A stretch of DNA of 64,000 nucleotides from an uncultured Sulfitobacter sp. (lineage in GTDB: Bacteria; Pseudomonadota; Alphaproteobacteria; Rhodobacterales; Rhodobacteraceae): assembly GCA_947501805.1 (NCBI GenBank), contig CANMXJ010000011.1:1-64000 (forward strand). The letters run 5' to 3'. The notes below the pieces were generated by a model. That model saw only the letters and a list, made by a program, of their open reading frames with translations, made no database searches and was not told the DNA's origin. Below are positions 39,701 to 47,171 of the stretch, piece after piece (the stretch's first letter is position 1; each line of letters starts with the position of its first letter). The position numbers and the translations under genes are program-made.

Positions 39701-39852
39701 CCGGTCGAGACGTAGAAAAGCGGCAGCGGCACTTCAGGATTGGCCTCTTTCGCAATTGTGGCATACGCAAAAACGCCCATGGCCAGAATGGCCAGCAACG
39801 CCATCACAACGACACGGGAGCGCGAGAAAGCAGCGTCGATGAGCGCGTTCAT
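36706..39852 (-). CDS. RND-family efflux transporter (inner-membrane pump)
   Basis: A 1048-residue RND permease with twelve membrane helices and two large periplasmic loops. N-terminus FSRSRVVVMALLAILAMGVF; the conserved helix-4 region is VVGMLVDGAIVTTELADRKL, where AcrB-type pumps have a DD pair and this protein has D-G, and the GFSxxxxLxxVxxxN-type porter segments are present. Together with the overlapping upstream fusion protein it forms a tripartite efflux system needing an outer-membrane factor encoded elsewhere. Substrate unknown; the sequence is nearer to the heavy-substrate HAE-like branch than to metal (HME) pumps. Confidence 0.9.
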   Translation of the reverse strand: MNALIDAAFSRSRVVVMALLAILAMGVFAYATIAKEANPEVPLPLFYVSTGLDGISPEDAERLLLEPLEREFASIEGLERLSSDAAEGFASLQLEFSPGGDNQEALQLVRDAVDRAESELPEDAYEVTVTEIDISLFPVITAILSGPVPERALNAIAETVQEEIEGLEGVLEVDIGGQRFEFLEVLISPTVFETYNLTFDEVIGQIQRNNRLIAAGAIETGAGRIVLKVPGLIEDLDDVLAMPVRVRGNAVVTFGDIATVRRAFEDPDSFARINGQPALALEITKRSGANIIETVDAVRARVSALQADWPENVEITWLQDQSETVESFLSDLEANVIAAVILVMIVIVLALGPRSAILVGLAIPGAFFAGIIAIWAMGYSMNIIVLFALILVVGMLVDGAIVTTELADRKLEEGVAPQAAYAFAAKRMAWPIIASTATTLSVFFPLLFWTGMVGEFMKYLPITVILTLTASLFMALVFIPVVGGLIGKRQAKTGRAKAALYAAEIGDPRDIGGLTGGYIKVLEWAILRPGATLLLALALLLGTFGLYGHLGKGVSFFPEIEPEFMQVQVRARDNFSIFERDRLVRDVEARLLGYDEIASIYARSTMSAGRGDEETIGTLQLELTDWDTRRSAAEIGADIRKSVSDIAGIDVQVLTQDMGPSAGKPVNLEITARTSDIQTAAVEQIRAIMDRIGGFTDVTDTRPVPGVEVSILVNRAEAARFGADVSLLGQAVQLLTQGITVADYRPSDAEGGLDIRVRFPADARSLSELVNLRVPTASGLVPISNFVTFVPSERTGIIRRIDERRVTTIEANVAPGLLVNDQITALTGALEAADLPEGVIFGFAGEAEDQQEAMTFLIGAFIAAVTLMFVILVLQFNSFFQAGIVMSAIIFSVAGVLLGLLVTGRPFGIVMGGIGVIALAGIVVNNNIVLIDTFNDLKRAGQSPLEAALRTGAQRLRPVVLTSVTTALGLMPMVIGLNLNFFTREIVYGAPSTQWWTELSSAIAGGLVIATLLTLILTPAMLMLGENADARRRRPAPTPDAAPRLDAR

Positions 39853-41015
39853 GGTCTGCTTACCCCTGCCCGAGGCAAGACTGTTTCGCCCTCACGGACA
39901 TAGCCCTGACCGATCATGATAACGTCTGCCTTGTCCGGCAGACCAGTGACCCAAATGCCGTCGATCTGTGCCTCGACAATTTCGATCGGATTAAAATGCA
40001 CCACGTTCTGTGCGTCCACGGTCTTGACGCCAAGCGTGCCATCCGCGTCCAGCGACACGATGGAAGACGACAGAAAATGCGCGGTTACCTCATTGGTGGG
40101 AATGACAACCTCGGCAGAAATACCAGCCGGAATGGCACCGTCTTCGTTGGCCACTTCGATCTCGGCCAGAAAGGTGCGGGTCTGACTGTCAGCAGAGGTG
40201 CCAACAAATGTCACGGTCCCGCTCCGCTCCTCTCCTGTGATGAAGCGCACGGTTGCGACCTGACCAACAGATAGCCGGTTAAGCGATTGTTGCGAGACCT
40301 GAATGGCGACAGTCAGAGGCGTGATATCAACCAGACGGCCCACTTGCGCGCCTGTTGACACGTATTCACCAACATCAAGATCCAGCGTCTCTACCCGTCC
40401 GGCAAAGGGAGCCGTGATCGTCAGCGCGTCGGCGGCCTGTTCTACTGCCGTCACTTGCGCCTGAGCGGTTGCCAGCGCGGCGCGGGCCTGCACCACGCGG
40501 TCGGCCGTGGCAACGCCGCGATCCAGCAGGGCCTGCGCATTGTCAAATTCACGCTGCGCGCGGAGCAATTCCTGCGCAGCCCGGTTGGCGTCAGCCGTGT
40601 TATTGGCGGGGTCGAACCGTGCGATGACGGCACCTGCTGCAACATCTTGTCCCTTGCCCACCATGACCTCAACGATGGTGCCCGAGGTTTCCGCCCGCAA
40701 CATCGTATCGCGATCCGGAAGCGCCTGCCCTTCGGCCTGATAGACTTGCGTGACAGATGCAGCCGTCGAAGGTGTCACCGCCACCGAGACAGGTGCCAAC
40801 GACTCGCGCAGCGAAGTCTGCGCCGCTTCTTCGGACGGCACCAGAAAGCCGCTTCCCATCCACACAACAATCGCAACCACCAGACCACCGGCTATCCAGA
40901 AAGAACGGCTGGCCCCTGTATCAGTGGTGAACTCAAGCCGCTGCTCTGGTACGGGCTTATCAGGGACATCGCCCGCGCCCTGTTTTGTTGCGCTCTCGCT
41001 GGCAGTTTCGGTCAA
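39849..41015 (-). CDS. HlyD/AcrA-type periplasmic adaptor of the RND pump
   Basis: A 388-residue membrane fusion protein. One N-terminal membrane helix (FWIAGGLVVAIVVWMGSGFL), a lipoyl-type barrel-sandwich (GTIVEVMVGKGQDVAAGAVI), coiled coil (~150-210), and beta-barrel (VGRLVDITPLTVAIQVSQ). It bridges the RND pump and an outer-membrane channel. The start is TTG at 41015 with AGGAA nine bases upstream. 4-nt overlap with the pump gene shows translational coupling. Confidence 0.88.
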   Translation of the reverse strand: MTETASESATKQGAGDVPDKPVPEQRLEFTTDTGASRSFWIAGGLVVAIVVWMGSGFLVPSEEAAQTSLRESLAPVSVAVTPSTAASVTQVYQAEGQALPDRDTMLRAETSGTIVEVMVGKGQDVAAGAVIARFDPANNTADANRAAQELLRAQREFDNAQALLDRGVATADRVVQARAALATAQAQVTAVEQAADALTITAPFAGRVETLDLDVGEYVSTGAQVGRLVDITPLTVAIQVSQQSLNRLSVGQVATVRFITGEERSGTVTFVGTSADSQTRTFLAEIEVANEDGAIPAGISAEVVIPTNEVTAHFLSSSIVSLDADGTLGVKTVDAQNVVHFNPIEIVEAQIDGIWVTGLPDKADVIMIGQGYVREGETVLPRAGVSRP

Positions 41016-41297
41016 TTTGCTGTTCCTACGTCTCTAGAGGTTTGCACCGGTGTGGCTCTGTAGAACACAGTGGCACCCTTTCCAAAAGGGCCAGTTGATC
41101 CTGTTCCCAACACGGGTCTGTGTTCATTACGTTATTCGATTAGCGCTGCACATGCTGCATAGCAGCGCCAAGCTACAGGCATGGGCTGACATTTGAATTT
41201 GCAAAAGCCCGTTGCGTTGGGATCAACTGGTGCCCCATACGTCGCCAATACTGCTTATGCTGAAGCATCCATCAATAAAAACAGAGTGCTACCATCT
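41016..41297. other. Promoter region of the RND operon; no gene seen
   Basis: About 280 bp between the adaptor start and the cardiolipin synthase stop. It holds the RND promoter. A small inverted repeat CCCTTT-CCAA-AAGGG lies around 41077-41092. Only a single TTGAT half-site (near 41095) and no full 5-4-5 box was found. Confidence 0.4.
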
Positions 41298-42746
41298 TTA
41301 CAAAAGCGGCGATGCCAGCCGTGCCGTGCTGTCCCTGAACCGGAGCAGACGCGGTCGGGCTGCGTATTCGTCAGGATCAAACCTGCTGCAGTCACTCAAA
41401 TCTTCATTAAAAGCAGAAACCAGTTCTGCGGTGATGTCGGTGTCATAGATCACGGCGGTCAGTTCATAGTTAATGCTGAACGATCTGATATCCCAGTTGG
41501 CGGTCCCGATAGAGCAAATCCGCCCGTCCACGCAGATTGTCTTGGCATGCAGATATCCGGAATCGTACATGTGCACTTTGACACCAGCGCGCGCGACTTC
41601 AGCGACATAAGTGTTTGCGGCCCAATACGGCAGGAATTGTCGGGGCCCGGCGGATGAAATCATAACCTGTACATCAACACCCGACAACGCCTTGAGCTTT
41701 AACGCTTCGCTGATCGTTTCATCCAGAATGAAGAATGGCGACTGGATCAGGACCTGACTTTCTGCCGACGTGATCATCTCGAAGTAGAGCTGGCGGATCG
41801 CTTCGTATTCGCTGTCGGGTCCGGACAGGCATATCTGCACGGGGCAGTCTGCGTCTTCTGCGCCCTGCGAAAGTTCGGCAAAATAGGGTGTGGGGTCCAA
41901 GACCTCGTCGGTGGCGTTGATCCAGTCCACCAGAAAAGTACCCTGCAAGGCCCAGACGGCACTGCCCTCGACCCTGAGATGCGTGTCCCGCCAACGGTCA
42001 AAACCAGGCGGTGGCGCAATATGTTCATCCCCGATGTTCAAACCACCCGTGAAGCCGACACGCCCGTCGATCACCGCAATTTTGCGATGGTTCCGATAGG
42101 ATATGGTGTGGATACGCCACAAATTCGAAAATGGCCTGATCTGGATGCCTGCCTTGCGGGCCTGCCGCAAATACTTCCGGCTTAACGTGGCAAAACTGCC
42201 AAGCGGATCAAAAAGGATGCGCACTTCGACACCCTGCGCAACTTTGCGCGACAGCAAATCAAGCAGGCGTTCCCATAAGCTGTCCGAGTTCCAGATATAA
42301 TAGTGCAGATGGATGGAATGACTCGCCTGTTCCATCGCCAGAACCATGGCCGGATAGGCAAGGTCGGCGTTTTGCAACACTTCCAGTTTGTTGCTTGTCG
42401 TGACCATTGAATTGGAGTTGTTGTGCAACAGTCTGCCGATCCGTGCTGCGGTTGGATTGGTATCGTCAAAACCTCTCAGGGACTGATCGTGTTCCAGACG
42501 TGTGCGCGCAATCAAATGCGAAAGCGCCTGTGGGGCACCCTGCTCGGTCAATCGGAATTTTCGCACAAATGACTTATGACCACGTCCGAAAAACAGATAC
42601 ATTCCCAAGCCGGCAACGGGCAGCAACGCAAACGCAAGTATCCAGGAGAACGTAGATTTCGGTCTTCGGTTCTCGGAAATGATAAATGCCACGACGCTTA
42701 GCAAATATGCGCCGAACACTACCTGAAGGATCATGAATCCTGACAT
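41298..42746 (-). CDS. cls: Cardiolipin synthase (phospholipase D family)
   Basis: A 482-residue protein, close to E. coli ClsA (486). Two N-terminal membrane helices (MILQVVFGAYLLSVVAFII; FSWILAFALLPVAGLGMYLF) precede two HKD phospholipase D motifs: HRKIAVIDGRVGFTGG and HAKTICVDGRICSIGT. It condenses two phosphatidylglycerol molecules, or phosphatidylglycerol with another lipid, to cardiolipin at the inner membrane. The ATG at 42746 is preferred (AAGG upstream); the frame stays open ~73 codons further without support. The patatin gene is upstream in the same direction. Confidence 0.9.
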   Translation of the reverse strand: MSGFMILQVVFGAYLLSVVAFIISENRRPKSTFSWILAFALLPVAGLGMYLFFGRGHKSFVRKFRLTEQGAPQALSHLIARTRLEHDQSLRGFDDTNPTAARIGRLLHNNSNSMVTTSNKLEVLQNADLAYPAMVLAMEQASHSIHLHYYIWNSDSLWERLLDLLSRKVAQGVEVRILFDPLGSFATLSRKYLRQARKAGIQIRPFSNLWRIHTISYRNHRKIAVIDGRVGFTGGLNIGDEHIAPPPGFDRWRDTHLRVEGSAVWALQGTFLVDWINATDEVLDPTPYFAELSQGAEDADCPVQICLSGPDSEYEAIRQLYFEMITSAESQVLIQSPFFILDETISEALKLKALSGVDVQVMISSAGPRQFLPYWAANTYVAEVARAGVKVHMYDSGYLHAKTICVDGRICSIGTANWDIRSFSINYELTAVIYDTDITAELVSAFNEDLSDCSRFDPDEYAARPRLLRFRDSTARLASPLL

Positions 42747-42852
42747 TATAGCCTTTGCAAGGTTTGAAGACCTGTTTCCAGCTTGATAGCCCCGAGTTGT
42801 ACCAAATGAAATCAGAACATTTGACAAAGCACCCATACACTTTGATGCGGAT

Positions 42853-43779
42853 CTACCCCGATATTGTATTGGGGATGGTAGCGAGGGCTTTTCGTGTCGC
42901 GACCCGGCCTGCTGAAATGGCTTCTTGAGCGCGATCGAAATCCAGCATTCTGATGGACGCGACATCTGGCGCGATCATCAGGTTCGGCGGTTCACCGGCC
43001 AGTCTGGAGTGCGTGATCCGGTCCTGCATGATATTCAGCGAATTAACCAACACATCGAAATAGGCCGGAGCTTCGGGCTTGCCCATCATCAGACTGGGCA
43101 GAATGCGTTTCGCCGCGCTGCGCAATGCCACCGGCATCTGGTCCAGTATTTGCAGCATGCGTGCGCTGCGCTTGTCTTCGGCTTCTTTGGTCGGTCCCGC
43201 GCGCAGTTTTTCCCGATGCCGCCCAAGGAGACCCTCGTTGACGCTGACCGCGATTACAAAATCCGCGCCCATCGCCCGACAGGTCGAAACCGGCACCTGA
43301 TTAACCAACCCTCCGTCAACCAGCCACCTGTGTTCGTGCAGCACAGGACGCAAGATACCGGGAACCGAAATCGACGCACGGATTGCTGCAGCCAAGGACC
43401 CTTCCCTAAGCCATATTTCGGTTCCATCGGACAAATCCGTCGCCACCGCTGCAAATGATATCGGCAGGGATTCAATTGGCGCGCCCATCCCCATTTCTTC
43501 CAGCCAGTCGAGTGTTTTCTGCCCGTCAATCACGCCGCCACGGGTCAGCCCAACATCAAGCAAGGACGTAAACGCCCGCATGTTCATTTTCTCAACCCAA
43601 GGGCGCAGTGTGTCAAACCGGCCCGCTGCATAGGCCCCTCCGACGATGGCACCCATCGACGTTCCCGCAATGACAACAGGTTCGATGCCCGCATTGCGCA
43701 GCTCTTCCACCACGCCAATATGCGCCAGCCCGCGTGCAGCGCCACCACCCAATGCCAGACCAACCTTATAGCCGTTCAT
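42853..43779 (-). CDS. Patatin-like phospholipase
   Basis: A 308-residue patatin/RssA-type hydrolase. Oxyanion loop GGGAARG (11-17), nucleophile S41 in GTSMG (39-43), and catalytic aspartate in VDGGLVNQVP. Such enzymes act as lipid acyl hydrolases; bacterial members of this size are mostly cytoplasmic or membrane-bound. It lies 106 bp upstream of cls, in the same direction, and with it suggests membrane-lipid remodelling. Confidence 0.9.
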   Translation of the reverse strand: MNGYKVGLALGGGAARGLAHIGVVEELRNAGIEPVVIAGTSMGAIVGGAYAAGRFDTLRPWVEKMNMRAFTSLLDVGLTRGGVIDGQKTLDWLEEMGMGAPIESLPISFAAVATDLSDGTEIWLREGSLAAAIRASISVPGILRPVLHEHRWLVDGGLVNQVPVSTCRAMGADFVIAVSVNEGLLGRHREKLRAGPTKEAEDKRSARMLQILDQMPVALRSAAKRILPSLMMGKPEAPAYFDVLVNSLNIMQDRITHSRLAGEPPNLMIAPDVASIRMLDFDRAQEAISAGRVATRKALATIPNTISG

Positions 43780-44013
43780 TCCGCGATTCCCTTGGTTTCG
43801 GCGATAATGCCTATCCTGTTCACGTCCTTAACAGCCAGACAATGACATTTGTCACAATGAGCGGATGCATGGTGCTGAACCGGAAATTTTCAGAAAAACA
43901 AATGTTGCGTCTCCAATTGCCGGAGCATGGACCGATTCACGAAGCATTTGCCATCGCCCAAATCAACGAGGCATCACCGGAATTCGATGCCGTCTACGGC
44001 GGGCAAACATATG

Positions 44014-44151
44014 TCAGGTTGAAAACCAGCGCGACGTCTGTTGCGCAGGGTCCGGTTTTCGCTGTTGCCTTGGATGCAAAAGCGATCTCAACCAGATGAA
44101 TACGCTGATCAAGACCGCCAGAAATAGAACCAGCACCAAAAGAACATCCAT
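44014..44151 (-). CDS. Possible 45-residue single-pass membrane protein
   Basis: A short frame starting at ATG 44151 encodes MDVLLVLVLFLAVLISVFIW followed by a positively charged, Gln/Pro-rich tail. AAAGG lies nine bases before the start. It is between the Crp gene and the patatin gene, all on the minus strand. No family was recognised. A longer frame on the opposite strand (from 43839 to 44099) overlaps it and lacks a good ribosome site, so at most one is real. Confidence 0.35.
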   Translation of the reverse strand: MDVLLVLVLFLAVLISVFIWLRSLLHPRQQRKPDPAQQTSRWFST

Positions 44152-44227
44152 TATTCAAACCTTTCCGTTTCAAACTCTTGGTAGCCTGCGAACCATCCGG
44201 TCAATGCTGCCCCTGTCACCATTTCAA

Positions 44228-44902
44228 CTAGATTTGCGATCCAGGGGATTTCACCAGACGCTTCAGGGCATCTCTGCCAACCAAACGAAGTTCTCCGCGC
44301 GATTGTTCGATCCAACCGCGCCGCTGGAATTCCGATAGAGTGCGGGAGATCACCTCGCGCGCGGTGCCAAGTTCAGTGCCGAGCACGGCGTGGGTCGCGT
44401 GTACAACATTCTGCGGATCCGCCAGTTCCAGCAGACGCGCCGCCAGTCGCACATCCATGCGCTGAAACACAATGTCGTCAATCAGGGTAAACAAATCGGT
44501 GATCCGCCGCGAATAGGCGGTAAAGACGAATTCACGAAACACCGGGGATTTTGCCACAAGATCGTCAAAAGTCTTGCGAGGAATGGCGACGGCCTTGACC
44601 TCGGTCTCGGCTGTGCCTTCGGCGGAGTAGTCCTCGAATGCCAGCATGCAGGCCGTGGTCAGCACGCAGCTTTCTCCTGCGTGCACGCGGTAGAGAAAGA
44701 CCTCGCGACCGGTTTCAGACTTTTGCTGCACTTTGACGGTGCCATCAAGAAGCAACCACAGATTATCCGCTGTCTGGCCCGGCGCAAAAATCTCGGTCCC
44801 CGCAGGCACCGATACAATCTGGCTGCCTGCTTCAAGCTTGCCCCTGATGTCCGCAGGCAGGCGGCTCAGGCCTTTGAACTGGTTGATCCATGAATCGTCC
44901 AT
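44228..44902 (-). CDS. Crp/Fnr regulator with FNR-type recognition helix (DNR-like)
   Basis: A 224-residue protein: cNMP-binding-like barrel (~25-120), dimer helix, winged helix (~165-224). The recognition helix TAREVISRTL has E183, S186 and R187, the ExxSR set by which FNR/DNR proteins read TTGA half-sites. The N-terminal cysteine cluster of FNR is missing; the cysteines are C79 and C85 in ESCVLTTACML, so it is not an Fe-S FNR of the usual layout and may be DNR-like (haem/NO) or redox-responsive. It is a good candidate to act at the 14-bp boxes in this window. Confidence 0.88.
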   Translation of the reverse strand: MDDSWINQFKGLSRLPADIRGKLEAGSQIVSVPAGTEIFAPGQTADNLWLLLDGTVKVQQKSETGREVFLYRVHAGESCVLTTACMLAFEDYSAEGTAETEVKAVAIPRKTFDDLVAKSPVFREFVFTAYSRRITDLFTLIDDIVFQRMDVRLAARLLELADPQNVVHATHAVLGTELGTAREVISRTLSEFQRRGWIEQSRGELRLVGRDALKRLVKSPGSQI

Positions 44903-44981
44903 TGTGCTGCATCCTTGCTCACGGTTTGCCTGTTTGGTCGGACAAGCGCGTCAGTCGCGTCTGCCCGACCGAACAGAAACG

Positions 44982-45632
44982 TCAAAGTGATTTGGTCGAG
45001 AAGTACCAGTCCTTGGTGTCAAATCCTTCGGACATACGGGCCTCGGCCGCGGCGGCGGTTTGTGGCGTTGGCACGATCACATCCTCACCGGGTTGCCAAT
45101 TCTCGGGCGTCGCGACCTTCTGACTGTCGGCAGTCTGCAATGCTTTGACAAGACGCACAAACTCGTCAACCGATCGGCCGTTGGTCATCGGATAATATAC
45201 CATGGCGCGCAAAACACCTTCCGGATCAATCACAAAGGTCGCCCGCACGGCTTGCGTGTCCGACGCACCCGGTTGGATCATGCCATAGGCTTGCGCCACT
45301 TTCATATCAAGATCGGCGATGATCGGGAACGGAATGTCGACCCCGAAGCTGTCCTTGATCGAACGCATCCACGCGATATGCGCATAATGGCTGTCAATCG
45401 ACAGTCCCAATAACTGGGTATCCAGCGCTGCAAAGTCGTCAGCGCGGTTGGCAAACGCGATAAACTCGGTGGTGCAGACAGGTGTGAAGTCCGCTGGGTG
45501 GGAAAAGAGAACCAGCCATTTGCCCTTGTAATCGTCAAGCGTCTTGCGCCCGTCGGTTGTCAGGGCGTCAAAAGCAGGTGCAGGTTCGTTCAGGCGTGGC
45601 AGACCTGCAACTGGGGTGGTTTCCGTGGTCAT
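44982..45632 (-). CDS. 1-Cys peroxiredoxin (Prx6 type)
   Basis: A 216-residue peroxiredoxin. The peroxidatic cysteine is C53 in HPADFTPVCTTE; no other cysteine is present, and the long C-terminal extension (ATPENWQPGEDVIVPTP) marks the Prx6/1-Cys group. It reduces peroxides in the cytoplasm and needs an external thiol to recycle. Start at the ATG at 45632 with AAGGAG upstream. Divergent from the OxyR-like gene, 102 bp between starts, so it is the likely regulatory target. Confidence 0.92.
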   Translation of the reverse strand: MTTETTPVAGLPRLNEPAPAFDALTTDGRKTLDDYKGKWLVLFSHPADFTPVCTTEFIAFANRADDFAALDTQLLGLSIDSHYAHIAWMRSIKDSFGVDIPFPIIADLDMKVAQAYGMIQPGASDTQAVRATFVIDPEGVLRAMVYYPMTNGRSVDEFVRLVKALQTADSQKVATPENWQPGEDVIVPTPQTAAAAEARMSEGFDTKDWYFSTKSL

Positions 45633-45692
45633 ATCGAAGCTCCTTGGTTTCTGTTTGACCTCAAGGTAGGGAGACACCTGTCATTTTGGAAA

Positions 45693-45705
45693 TTGATTGT
45701 ATCAA
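45693..45705. promoter_or_regulatory. Palindrome in the peroxiredoxin/OxyR-like divergent promoter
   Basis: TTGATTGTATCAA is a perfect 13-bp inverted repeat with a 3-nt spacer, followed by a TATCGA direct repeat at about 45713 and 45728. It lies in the middle of the divergent region, where a LysR-type regulator would bind. The 3-nt spacer argues against an FNR-type site. Confidence 0.4.
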
Positions 45706-45734
45706 GCTTCGTTATCGAATATTTAGATATCGAA

Positions 45735-46652
45735 ATGACAACACTTCGCCAACTCCGCTTTCTTGTTGCTCTGGATGACACGCAGAATTTCTCGCGCGCG
45801 TCTGAACTTTGCAATGTCACTCAATCCACCCTTTCGACCGGGCTGAAAGAGCTTGAAACACGACTGGGGGTTCAAGTGGCAGAACGTACCAAACAGAGTG
45901 TTCTGATGACTATGGTGGGCCGTGACCTTGCGCAGCGGGCGCGCAGCATTCTGGCCGAAGTGCAAGATTTAGAGGGCCGCGCACAACGCGAAAAAACTGC
46001 AGGGATGACAGCGCTGCGGCTGGGTATGATCCCGACGGTCGGCCCGTTCCTGATGCCCCGCGCCATGCCGCAGTTGCGCGCGTCCCTGCCTGACACAAAG
46101 TTCTATCTGCGCGAAGAACTTACCGACCCCTTGGTCGACGGCTTGCTTGAAGGACGCCTCGACCTTTTGCTCATCGCCCTCCCCCACGATCTGCCTGCAC
46201 AAATCGAAACCGAAGTTCTGTTTTCAGACGGGTATTGGCTTGTTACGCCCACCGATCATCCTTTGGCCAATAGGGCCACTGTTGGTGCTGCTGACCTCGC
46301 CGACCGGCACTTGCTGCTTTTGGAAAAAGGCCATTGTTTACAACGCCACGCACTGTCCAGTTTCTCGGGGATCACACTGGATGAAGACCAAAGCTTTGCA
46401 GCCACCAGCTTGCCGACATTGATTGCCATGGTCGAAGAAGACCTCGGGATCACCCTGCTGCCCAAGCTGGCCGTTGATGCAGGCATATCGAAAGGACACA
46501 AACTGCACCTGAGTGATGTCCAAGGCGCCCGCCCGCGCGAGGTCGCCCTCGCATGGCGCAAAAGCGCGCCGAATGCATCTTTGTTCAGGCAAATCGGCGC
46601 ATGTTTGCAAGCCTCCCGCGCCGAACTTTCGCACAAGGTTTCATCCCCCTGA
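45735..46652 (+). CDS. OxyR-like LysR-family regulator lacking the second redox cysteine
   Basis: A 305-residue LysR-type regulator. N-terminal helix-turn-helix (LRQLRFLVALDDTQNFSRAS...TQSTLSTGLKELE) and a substrate-binding-like domain aligned by eye with OxyR: LLLLEKGHCLQRHALSSF carries C201, equivalent to E. coli C199, but the position of C208 is F210. It therefore cannot form the C199-C208 disulfide and must sense peroxide through C201 alone, by mixed disulfide, or not at all. Divergent from a 1-Cys peroxiredoxin. Confidence 0.87.
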   Translation: MTTLRQLRFLVALDDTQNFSRASELCNVTQSTLSTGLKELETRLGVQVAERTKQSVLMTMVGRDLAQRARSILAEVQDLEGRAQREKTAGMTALRLGMIPTVGPFLMPRAMPQLRASLPDTKFYLREELTDPLVDGLLEGRLDLLLIALPHDLPAQIETEVLFSDGYWLVTPTDHPLANRATVGAADLADRHLLLLEKGHCLQRHALSSFSGITLDEDQSFAATSLPTLIAMVEEDLGITLLPKLAVDAGISKGHKLHLSDVQGARPREVALAWRKSAPNASLFRQIGACLQASRAELSHKVSSP

Positions 46653-46705
46653 CAGGAAACCGCACTGTGCAAGACCGCGCTGCTTTTCACTGGTTACAGG
46701 ACAAT

Positions 46706-47146
46706 TCAGTAGTTCAGGACGCGGGTGTCTTCGTCCATCAATCGCGCTGCCATCTCGGCGGGTTTCGCAACACCGATACCATCGAGCAGCGCAGATTGGT
46801 CCATCCCTTTACCCGGCAGGTAGATCGCGCAGACTTCGACAGTGGCCCCGGTTTTTTCACGGATCATCTGCATCAGGCCTTGCGGGCTCATGTTGCGGGG
46901 CGGCTGACCTGCGGTGGCGCTTGCAGGCGCATCCTTCAGCGCCAGATCACCTGCCGGACCACACAGCATGATATGGGTGTCAGCCCCTTGTTGTGCGGCC
47001 TGCATGGTCAGAACCATCGCCATCAACTGTGTTTGGGCATCCGGCGATGTCACCACGGTGACAAGTCTGTCCTCGGCCTCGGAACTGGCAATGGCTGCAC
47101 TGGCGGTCATACTGGCCAAGACGACGGACAAGATCAGTTTTTTCAT
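46706..47146 (-). CDS. Small exported DsrE-like protein (paralogue B)
   Basis: A 146-residue protein with a signal peptide (cut near AAIASS). It is closely similar to the product of 36269-36709 along its whole length, sharing stretches such as QTQLMAMVLTMQAAQ and HIMLCGPAGD and the two cysteines in MLCGPAG and VEVCAIYLP. AAGGAG precedes the ATG. It is the last gene of the cytochrome bd/SQR block, 25 bp after the TDT channel gene. A role in periplasmic sulfur handling is inferred from fold and context. Confidence 0.77.
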   Translation of the reverse strand: MKKLILSVVLASMTASAAIASSEAEDRLVTVVTSPDAQTQLMAMVLTMQAAQQGADTHIMLCGPAGDLALKDAPASATAGQPPRNMSPQGLMQMIREKTGATVEVCAIYLPGKGMDQSALLDGIGVAKPAEMAARLMDEDTRVLNY

Positions 47147-47171
47147 GGAAATTCTCCTTGGGTTCACCGGA

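Noticed and set aside
43839..44099. Plus-strand open frame of up to 86 codons between the patatin and Crp genes
   Set aside because: Several ATGs but none with a convincing ribosome site; it overlaps a better-placed short minus-strand frame.
45693..45705. TTGATTGTATCAA read as another FNR box
   Set aside because: The spacer is 3 nt rather than 4, and it lies in a LysR-type divergent promoter where such a palindrome is expected for the LysR protein.
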